6,844 nucleotides of DNA from Natronoplasma sp964602715 (GTDB lineage Archaea > Thermoplasmatota > Thermoplasmata > Halarchaeoplasmatales > Halarchaeoplasmataceae), in contig CAZRSB010000079.1 of NCBI GenBank assembly GCA_964602715.1, forward strand, positions 1 through 6,844, given 5' to 3'. The number at the start of each line of letters is the position of its first letter. Position 1 is the stretch's first letter. Position numbers and translations under genes: made by a program. Shown piece after piece: positions 1 through 4,134 of this stretch. The notes under the pieces were generated by a model that was not told where the DNA came from, searched no databases, and worked only from the letters and a program-made list of their open reading frames with translations.

Positions 1-61
1 TAGTCAAAATATAATCTCCCTAAGCCTCTATCCCGAAAGTAATAAAAAGTCTCGAAAGTGT

Positions 62-78
62 GAAAAAAAGAAAAAAAG
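62..78 (-). terminator. Double T-tract terminator after the DUF3892-like gene
   Basis: On the minus strand the TAG stop of the DUF3892-like gene is followed within a few bases by two runs of seven T (plus-strand A7 at 63-69 and 71-77) separated by one C. Archaeal RNA polymerase terminates at T-rich tracts without needing a hairpin, so this is a good intrinsic terminator for the two-gene unit 84-759. No stable stem precedes it. Confidence 0.7.
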
Positions 79-83
79 TTGTT

Positions 84-449
84 CTAATAAGGTTCTTCAA
101 GTATTTCTGTTCCTGCTAGAAAATCGGCTTTTTCCTCCTTATCGTCGGTTCTCAAGAAAGTCTCCGAGTCGACCTCTATCCTTTTTACCTGATCTCCTAC
201 GTCGTAATCATAAGGGGTATTTTGGCCCTTTACTAAAGTATAGTAAGTCTTACCTCTTTCCATTTTTTTAAGTAGTTGGGCTCTAGTTTCTTCGTATGGA
301 TATCCCACACCGTATTTATCTTTTCTTTTGTGGGCTAATACTTTTTTTACTTTGTTGTCTGACGGCTTGTAGCTCACTGCCGAGATTAGGTAGTCTATAT
401 CCTCTATCATCTCTTCTCTAGCCTGGAAATGAGGTTCCAGGCTTATCAA
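84..449 (-). CDS. DUF3892-like small protein
   Basis: A 121-residue protein of unknown function. The core from about residue 19 (YLISAV) to about residue 113 follows the layout I associate with DUF3892: a first strand of the form xxxAV, a Lys-rich segment, a segment ending in an ExG-Lys-x-Tyr pattern (MERGKTYYT), a VGDQVKRIEV strand, and a late LRTDD motif followed by a DFL. That assignment is from memory of the family. The start used here is TTG at 447-449, because GAAGTGAT (458-465 on the plus strand) lies 8 nt upstream and matches the archaeal Shine-Dalgarno GAGGTGAT at 7 of 8 positions. An ATG at 408-410 (108 residues) would start just before the conserved core and is a real alternative; it has only a weak AG-rich leader. 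A 9-bp hairpin lies between the two starts. The gene follows the acidic small protein by 16 nt, so the two are probably co-transcribed and end at the T-tracts near 63-77. Confidence 0.75.
   Translation of the reverse strand: MISLEPHFQAREEMIEDIDYLISAVSYKPSDNKVKKVLAHKRKDKYGVGYPYEETRAQLLKKMERGKTYYTLVKGQNTPYDYDVGDQVKRIEVDSETFLRTDDKEEKADFLAGTEILEEPY
420..443 (-). repeat. 9-bp perfect hairpin at the start of the DUF3892-like gene
   Basis: AGCCTGGAA (420-428) and TTCCAGGCT (435-443) are exact reverse complements around a 6-nt loop. In the mRNA the hairpin begins 3 nt after the TTG start codon and ends about 9 nt before the alternative ATG at 408-410. It could hold down or gate translation, or be a processing site. 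A purely coding origin is possible but a perfect 9-bp stem with a short loop is notable in AT-rich DNA. Confidence 0.6.
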
Positions 450-457
450 TGTTTCCT

Positions 458-465
458 ATCACTTC
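458..465 (-). promoter_or_regulatory. Ribosome binding site supporting the TTG start
   Basis: The minus strand reads GAAGTGAT, which differs by one base from the archaeal anti-16S complement GAGGTGAT. It lies 8 nt before TTG at 447-449 and overlaps the stop region of the upstream acidic-protein gene. It is the main reason for preferring TTG over the downstream ATG. Confidence 0.5.
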
Positions 466-759
466 TCATAGGGCTTCTTCTATCTCGTACATCTCTTCTT
501 CTATCCTTTCTAAGACTTCTTCTTCTTCGCCAAAGTCTATGTCCGGTCTCTCTTCTTCGAATATTCTCAAAAAGTCGTGTGGTGTGTGCTGATGGATCGC
601 GTTCTCAATTTTCGACTTGTAAAGCGATGCCAAAAAATGATGTTCTCTGACCAAATCTGCTAGAGATCTTCTACCCTCAGCCCATTCATCGAAGTTTTCC
701 TGGCTGATCAGATTTACATATCTATGTAATTTTTCATCTTCGGGTATTTCGTCTGACAT
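466..759 (-). CDS. Small acidic protein of unknown function
   Basis: I do not recognise this 97-residue protein. It is very acidic: 29 Asp/Glu against 10 Lys/Arg. It looks soluble and mostly helical, with no signal peptide, membrane segment or cysteine. The middle (about 40-60) contains a His/Gln-rich patch (AIHQHTPHDF), and the last 25 residues (from GEEEEVL) are a Glu-rich amphipathic helix that could form a coiled coil or bind a basic partner. The ATG at 757-759 has no Shine-Dalgarno site, which would fit a leaderless or short-leader mRNA driven by the AT-rich elements just upstream. The DUF3892-like gene follows after 16 nt, so the pair forms a likely operon. The acidity is compatible with a salt-adapted cytoplasm, a nucleic-acid mimic or a charged partner-binding protein; none of these can be chosen from sequence alone. 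Confidence 0.72.
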   Translation of the reverse strand: MSDEIPEDEKLHRYVNLISQENFDEWAEGRRSLADLVREHHFLASLYKSKIENAIHQHTPHDFLRIFEEERPDIDFGEEEEVLERIEEEMYEIEEAL

Positions 760-762
760 GGT

Positions 763-786
763 ATACTATCTTACATTTGATAGTAT
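763..786. promoter_or_regulatory. Operator-like inverted repeat next to the acidic-protein start
   Basis: ATACTATC (763-770) and GATAGTAT (779-786) are exact reverse complements with an 8-nt spacer. The repeat begins 3 nt upstream of the ATG at 757-759. Further AGTAT copies lie at 789-793 and 809-813. The placement over the expected transcription start, next to the AAATACT-type TATA-like repeats, is what a repressor operator would look like. Confidence 0.45.
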
Positions 787-813
787 TTAGTATTTACTGT
801 ATGATAATAGTAT

Positions 814-831
814 GTTTTTGATCACAAAAAC
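814..831. promoter_or_regulatory. 7-bp inverted repeat upstream of the acidic-protein gene
   Basis: GTTTTTG (814-820) and CAAAAAC (825-831) are exact reverse complements around the tetranucleotide ATCA. It lies about 55 nt upstream of the acidic-protein start. It could be a second regulator-binding site, or a hairpin in a leader if transcription starts at the TATA element near 891-898. Confidence 0.35.
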
Positions 832-880
832 TTAATTGGGATTTTTTTATTTTAGATAACTTTAATAATCTGGCTTTCTC

Positions 881-903
881 AAAAATATATCTTATATATT
901 TTT
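881..903. promoter_or_regulatory. Palindromic TATA-like element in the 760-1046 gap
   Basis: AAAAATATAT (881-890) and ATATATTTTT (894-903) form a 10-bp perfect inverted repeat with a 3-nt centre. On the minus strand it contains TATATAAG (891-898), a strong archaeal TATA-box match that would place a start near 869 and give the acidic-protein gene a leader of roughly 110 nt. It is all A/T except one base, so some of the symmetry may be chance. The 287-nt gap between the tRNA and the acidic-protein gene has no supported gene. Confidence 0.35.
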
Positions 904-995
904 TAGAATTATTTAATTTGTTTTTATTTTGTTTGATTATGATATTATGTCTTGTCAGACAAATGTCTTATGTGAAAACGGCTTTGAAAATGTTT

Positions 996-1000
996 AAAAA
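996..1000 (-). terminator. Weak T5 tract downstream of tRNA-Ile
   Basis: On the minus strand the first T-run after the tRNA 3' end is CTCTTTTTAAAC, about 47 nt downstream. It may end the tRNA precursor. There is no supporting stem, and the call rests only on position and the T-run. Confidence 0.3.
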
Positions 1001-1046
1001 GAGAATATTGATCCGGCTCATCAAAATACACAGATCGATAGTAAAG

Positions 1047-1121
1047 TGGGCCCAGAGAGATTTGAACTCTCGACCTCCCGGTTATCAGCCGGACGCTATA
1101 ACCAACCTAAGCCATGGGCCC
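1047..1121 (-). tRNA. tRNA-Ile(GAU)
   Basis: A complete 75-nt cloverleaf can be folded by hand on the minus strand. The acceptor stem is GGGCCCA with TGGGCCC (7 bp) and discriminator A at 1047. The anticodon stem TCCGG/CCGGG closes the loop CTGATAA, giving anticodon GAT (plus strand ATC at 1084-1086), which reads AUC and AUU. The T arm is GAGAG-TTCAAAT-CTCTC. The D loop contains the usual GG. CCA is not encoded (the next bases are CTT), as in many archaea. No intron is present. The gene lies 52 nt downstream of the uracil-DNA glycosylase stop on the same strand and appears to have its own promoter. Confidence 0.96.
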
Positions 1122-1148
1122 ATAGGGTTTCAACTTATGAGGAGGGGG

Positions 1149-1161
1149 TAAATAAAATTTT
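1149..1161 (-). promoter_or_regulatory. Probable TATA box for tRNA-Ile
   Basis: The minus strand reads AAAATTTTATTTA in the 52-nt gap between the uracil-DNA glycosylase stop and the tRNA. Its centre is about 33 nt upstream of the tRNA 5' end, which predicts a short leader of several nt, as is usual for archaeal tRNA genes. A C-rich stretch (plus GGAGGGGG, 1141-1148) lies just downstream. Confidence 0.5.
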
Positions 1162-1173
1162 CTTACTATCTCT

Positions 1174-1743
1174 CTACTGGATTATACAGTCATCTTTCAA
1201 TCCTTTCATGTCTTTTACCATGGTATCTTTCAGATTTGGATTGTAAAGTGCAGCTGCTGGATGATACATCGGGACGAGAGTTCTACCATCATATTCTAAT
1301 TTCTCCCCATGTAAGCTTTTCATCCCCTTTTTTCCCGTCAAGGTTTCGGTAGCGTGATTCCCCAAGCTTACGATTATCTCAGGATCAATAAGATCGATCT
1401 GCTCTTCAAGAAAATGATTGCAGCTATCGATTTCATCTTTTCGTGGATCACGGTTATCTGGAGGACGACACTTCACGATATTTGTAATGAACACATCATC
1501 TCTGGAAAGATCAATATGATCCAAAAGTTCCTCTAAAAAATCACCTGCTCTTCCTACAAAAGGTCTCCCTTCTAAATCTTCATTTTTCCCAGGCGCCTCT
1601 CCGATCAAAATAATTTTACTTTTCCTGTATCCTTCGCCAGGAACTGCATCTTTCCTATTTTTGTGTAAACGGCAGTCTTTACAGCCTTTTATCCTCTCAG
1701 CTAAAACATCTAGATTATTTGCTAGTTTTATCTGCTCAGTAAT
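1174..1743 (-). CDS. Family 4 uracil-DNA glycosylase, [4Fe-4S], likely AUU start
   Basis: Removes uracil from DNA to start base-excision repair of deaminated cytosine. The product is 189 residues from the chosen start, the usual size for family 4 (UDGa) enzymes. Visible features are an N-terminal C21-x2-C24 pair; motif 1 GEAPG at 48-52 followed by the ED-x2-G-x-PFVG-x-AG uracil-pocket sequence; C92 and C108, 16 residues apart, completing four Fe-S ligands; and motif 2 HPAAALYNP from about residue 161. An ORF opened at the first conventional codon (TTG, 1606-1608) would begin inside motif 1 and lose the first cysteine pair and first strand. The frame stays open upstream to a TGA at 1765-1767, but contains no ATG, GTG or TTG there. 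ATT at 1741-1743 has GAGGTG (1749-1754) 5 nt upstream and is therefore preferred. It starts 2 nt after the OsmC stop, so translation is probably coupled. Function is secure; the start is inferred. Confidence 0.9.
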   Translation of the reverse strand: MTEQIKLANNLDVLAERIKGCKDCRLHKNRKDAVPGEGYRKSKIILIGEAPGKNEDLEGRPFVGRAGDFLEELLDHIDLSRDDVFITNIVKCRPPDNRDPRKDEIDSCNHFLEEQIDLIDPEIIVSLGNHATETLTGKKGMKSLHGEKLEYDGRTLVPMYHPAAALYNPNLKDTMVKDMKGLKDDCIIQ

Positions 1744-1745
1744 CT

Positions 1746-2180
1746 TTACACCTCGACCTCTACATCAACATCTATGCCTTCTCTAATGCTTCCAGTTACA
1801 GTGCAGTATTCTTCAAAAATATCCACACATTTTTTCAATTTCTCTTTTTCTTCCTCATCAACTTCAGGTGAAATCGAAGCTTCCAATTTTGTAACTCTTA
1901 AATGCTTGTCTTTTCTTTCTATAGTGCCTTTTATTTTACCCTCCAATGAATCAGTTTGGACCCTTTTCTTTTCCAAACAAAAAAGTAGACTAGACATCAG
2001 ACAGTTTAATGTTGAAGCGGCTAACAATCTACTCGGGCTAGGACCCGAAGGATCTCCTTCTCCCACTCCGACTTCATCCGTCAGAAGTTCACCCATCTCC
2101 TCCTTATCGAATGTTACATTGAACTCATAGTCCTCAATCCGTTCTATTTTTACCTCAAATTCATTTTTATCTTCACTCAT
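1746..2180 (-). CDS. OsmC/Ohr-family peroxiredoxin-like protein
   Basis: OsmC-family proteins reduce organic and other hydroperoxides with a two-cysteine mechanism, usually as dimers in the cytoplasm. From the ATG at 2178-2180 the protein has 144 residues, the family's normal length. The characteristic GPSPSRLLAAS segment leads into a buried helix with C60 (STLNCLMSS), and a second conserved site EEYCTVTGSI carries C126. These two positions match the peroxidatic and resolving cysteines of E. coli OsmC closely. C68 and C118 are additional cysteines. This ATG is preferred because GGGTG lies 10 nt upstream. An earlier ATG at 2199-2201 overlaps the cysteine synthase stop as ATGA and would add seven residues (MKGCWSI), which are not family-like; it may instead help ribosomes re-initiate. 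The gene lies between cysteine synthase and uracil-DNA glycosylase in a compact operon. Confidence 0.88.
   Translation of the reverse strand: MSEDKNEFEVKIERIEDYEFNVTFDKEEMGELLTDEVGVGEGDPSGPSPSRLLAASTLNCLMSSLLFCLEKKRVQTDSLEGKIKGTIERKDKHLRVTKLEASISPEVDEEEKEKLKKCVDIFEEYCTVTGSIREGIDVDVEVEV
1749..1754 (-). promoter_or_regulatory. Shine-Dalgarno site deciding the uracil-DNA glycosylase start
   Basis: The minus strand reads GAGGTG, a six-base match to the archaeal Shine-Dalgarno consensus. It overlaps the last codons of the OsmC gene and its final base is followed by TAAAG and then ATT. The 5-nt spacing points to ATT at 1741-1743 as initiator. Confidence 0.6.
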
Positions 2181-2197
2181 TATAGACCAACACCCTT

Positions 2198-3208
2198 TCA
2201 TATTTTTTGATTTTTTTCCTTCATTATTTTTTCTACTCTCTCTATGTAATCTTCCATATCTTCAGGTGGATGATATATTTCTTTCTCACTTTCATACATA
2301 CACTTTAGACATTCGCCCACATCAAACAATGGAGTACTAAAGTATCTTTCACCGCCATCAGGAAGTAAAGTTACAACTCTACCTTCGTCCAACTCTGAAG
2401 CAACCTGTTGTGAAACATATACAGCAGCCCCAGAACTCATGCCCGCAAAGATGCCTTCATTTATCGCTAATTCTCTAGCAGTACAGAAAGCGTCTTCGTC
2501 TTCTATCGTCCTTATTTCGTCTAACTTTTCTCGTTCATAAATACTTGGAACCTTATCTACTTTCATATTTTTTAGTCCCTGTATATTGTAATCTTCAGTG
2601 GGCTCAACCCCAATTATTTTGATTTCAGGATCATGTTCCTTCAATCTTTTCGATATTCCCATAAGAGTCCCGGTTGTCCCCATCCCTGCGACAAAGTGAG
2701 TTAACTCACCATCTAAATCTTCTAAGATCTCTTCAGCCGTGTACTTGTAATGGGCCTTGGGATTCGCAGGGTTGCTGAATTGATCGGGTTTCCAAAATTT
2801 TTCTCTCTCTTTGGATAACTCTTCCGCTCGTTTGATAGCTCCATCCGTTCCTTCTTCTTCGGGAGTAAACTCGATCTCTGCTCCGAGCGCGGTAAGCATC
2901 CTCATCCTTTCAACACTCACACCTCGAGACATGGTTAGATGAAGATGATAATCCTTTACGGCACATACCATCGCTAAACCCAATCCTGTATTTCCACTAG
3001 TGGCCTCGACTATCACCGTATCTTCGTCGATGTTTCCATTCTTTTCAGCTTCTTCGATCATGGTCAAAGCTATCCTGTCTTTCACAGATCCCATAGGGTT
3101 TACCTTTTCTAATTTTGCAAAAATGGGAACCTTTGGATTAGGATTTATTTTGTTAATCCTCACAAGAGGTGTGTCACCAATCAATTCCAATATGTTTTCA
3201 GCGAGCAT
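2198..3208 (-). CDS. Cysteine synthase family PLP-dependent enzyme (CysK/CysM-like)
   Basis: A fold-type II PLP enzyme of 336 residues, predicted to make cysteine from an activated serine (O-acetylserine or O-phosphoserine) and a sulfide donor. Seen in order: N-terminal IGDTPLVR at 10-17; PLP-binding Lys K43 in GSVKDR; substrate loop TSGNTG at 70-75; phosphate-binding GTTGT at 177-181 within AGMGTTGTLMG; GVEP at 200-203; SSGAA from 258; and LPDGGERY near 282-289. After the usual end (STPLF) there is a C-terminal tail of about 40 residues with C300-x2-C303, which could bind metal or act in redox or sulfur transfer. GTTGT is more CysM-like than CysK-like, so the exact sulfur donor and serine ester are open. 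The ATG at 3206-3208 has GAGG 4 nt upstream. The gene is first in the operon with OsmC and the uracil-DNA glycosylase and is read from the divergent promoter near 3271-3283. A cystathionine beta-synthase role is less likely given no CBS domain. Confidence 0.92.
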   Translation of the reverse strand: MLAENILELIGDTPLVRINKINPNPKVPIFAKLEKVNPMGSVKDRIALTMIEEAEKNGNIDEDTVIVEATSGNTGLGLAMVCAVKDYHLHLTMSRGVSVERMRMLTALGAEIEFTPEEEGTDGAIKRAEELSKEREKFWKPDQFSNPANPKAHYKYTAEEILEDLDGELTHFVAGMGTTGTLMGISKRLKEHDPEIKIIGVEPTEDYNIQGLKNMKVDKVPSIYEREKLDEIRTIEDEDAFCTARELAINEGIFAGMSSGAAVYVSQQVASELDEGRVVTLLPDGGERYFSTPLFDVGECLKCMYESEKEIYHPPEDMEDYIERVEKIMKEKNQKI

Positions 3209-3270
3209 ATATCCTCTTAAGATATAACTGTGTTTTAAGATTTAGGGTAGAAGTTAGAAGGATATGATAG

Positions 3271-3283
3271 ATTTTATATACTT
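3271..3283. promoter_or_regulatory. Shared divergent TATA-like promoter core
   Basis: The only strong TATA-like sequence in the 107-nt divergent gap is ATTTTATATACTT. On the minus strand it reads AAG-TATATAAAAT, preceded by an A-rich BRE-like ACTAAAG; a start about 26 nt on (near 3250) would give cysteine synthase a leader of about 42 nt. On the plus strand TTTTATATA would give a start near 3303-3306, about 10-13 nt before the RDD-protein ATG at 3316. The minus-strand element is the better match. Confidence 0.5.
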
Positions 3284-3315
3284 TAGTTCGTATTTGCATT
3301 TCGGTTTGAAACATT

Positions 3316-4086
3316 ATGAATAGAGGATATGGATACGATCAGAGTTGGAGTGAACCTGGATCAATGGATCAAAAAACCAGACTTAACCATGCTTCAGTTC
3401 TGAGAAGAATAGGAGCATACATAATAGATGCTTTTATTGTCGGTTTAGTGATAGGGATCATAATGACTGTTCTGTTCATGGTAGGTTCTTTCACATTTCC
3501 CGAGTTCACAGATATCGATGACATAGGATTTATAGAGATATATCTAACAGGTTTCTTTTTAACTAGCCTTTTCGTGAGCGTGGGCATAACTCTTCTTTAT
3601 TTCTCGTATTTTGAATCCAAAAGTGGAGGAGGGGCGACTCTTGCTAAAAAAATGCTGGACATAATGGTTGTCGATAGACATGGTGGAAAAGTTAGCTTCA
3701 GTACCTCCTTCTTAAGGAACCTAGCAAGATTGATCTGGTCTATTCCCGTTATCGGTTGGTTATTATTATTATTGGATGTTTTCTTGATAGCAGATGGTGA
3801 TCAAAGAATAGGCGACAAATTAGCTAATACTTACGTGGTTAAAGAGGAATATGGAAGCATTTATAAAACCAAATATGGTACTCCTCAAGGCAAGGTCAGT
3901 GACCGAATACCTCAGCAGCATCGTCCACCTGAAGAAAAAAGATATCCTAGAGAAAGAAGAGAGACTCCTCCGCCACCACCACCCGATGAAGAAGAAAATA
4001 GCATTTGTTCTGACTGTAGAAGAAAGATGCGTTATATCGACAAATATGAAAGATGGTATTGCGATAACTGCAAAAAGTATGATTGA
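3316..4086 (+). CDS. RDD-family membrane protein with C-terminal zinc ribbon
   Basis: A 256-residue integral membrane protein. The RDD domain spans about 26-176: the opening ASVLRRIGAYIIDAFIVG with the conserved Arg and Asp at the first membrane segment (about 32-58), a second membrane segment (about 75-98), the TLAKKMLDIMVVD stretch, a third segment (about 137-160) and the closing QRIGDKLANT. RDD proteins are poorly understood membrane proteins; some have been linked to ion transport. After it comes a hydrophilic, basic and proline-rich linker (about 180-225, with a run of six Pro at 218-223 and then acidic residues), and a small zinc-ribbon-like end with C231-x2-C234 and C249-x2-C252. With three predicted membrane segments the ribbon and N-terminus would face opposite sides unless one segment is re-entrant. 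The ATG at 3316 has no strong Shine-Dalgarno site. Upstream lies the divergent cysteine synthase; XPD follows after 48 nt. Function of the fusion is unknown. Confidence 0.88.
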   Translation: MNRGYGYDQSWSEPGSMDQKTRLNHASVLRRIGAYIIDAFIVGLVIGIIMTVLFMVGSFTFPEFTDIDDIGFIEIYLTGFFLTSLFVSVGITLLYFSYFESKSGGGATLAKKMLDIMVVDRHGGKVSFSTSFLRNLARLIWSIPVIGWLLLLLDVFLIADGDQRIGDKLANTYVVKEEYGSIYKTKYGTPQGKVSDRIPQQHRPPEEKRYPRERRETPPPPPPDEEENSICSDCRRKMRYIDKYERWYCDNCKKYD

Positions 4087-4102
4087 AAAGCTGAACGACG
4101 GA

Positions 4103-4108
4103 TTTTTT
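4103..4108 (+). terminator. T6 tract between RDD-protein and XPD genes
   Basis: Six T residues lie 17 nt after the RDD-protein stop and about 26 nt before the helicase start. This may partly terminate the upstream transcript. No clear separate TATA box for the helicase is visible in the short gap, so some read-through is expected. Confidence 0.3.
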
Positions 4109-4124
4109 ACTTCCTCTCCGTATA

Positions 4125-4131
4125 GGTGATC
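4125..4131 (+). promoter_or_regulatory. Strong Shine-Dalgarno site for the XPD helicase
   Basis: GGTGATC is a seven-base match to the archaeal anti-Shine-Dalgarno complement and lies 3 nt before ATG at 4135 (7 nt measured from GGT). It shows that the GTG at 4126, which lies within this site, is part of the ribosome binding site and not the start. Confidence 0.75.
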
Positions 4132-4134
4132 TAT

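Noticed and set aside
429..650. Plus-strand 73-residue Leu/Ser-rich open frame
   Set aside because: It is the complement of the Glu/Lys-rich codons of the two minus-strand genes; its composition is what an antisense of acidic coding DNA gives.
947..969. Direct repeat ATGTCTT (947-953, 963-969) with TTGTCAGACAA between
   Set aside because: Short, and about 190 nt from the nearest start codon; it does not exceed what I would expect by chance.
951..1025. Possible C/D-box RNA downstream of the tRNA (TGATGA near 1020 and CTGA near 956 on the minus strand)
   Set aside because: The boxes are about 68 nt apart, there are no clear C'/D' boxes, no terminal stem, and a T5 run lies between them. A chance match in AT-rich DNA is more likely.
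918..1246. Plus-strand open frames across the tRNA, including peptides like AQRDLNSRPPGYQPDA and GPERFELSTSRLSAGRYNQ
   Set aside because: They are the antisense translation of tRNA-Ile. Such peptides recur in databases as false proteins called over tRNA genes. No ribosome binding site or protein-like composition supports them.
1774..2130. Plus-strand 118-residue Ser-rich open frame
   Set aside because: Antisense shadow of the OsmC gene, whose family motifs are clear on the minus strand.
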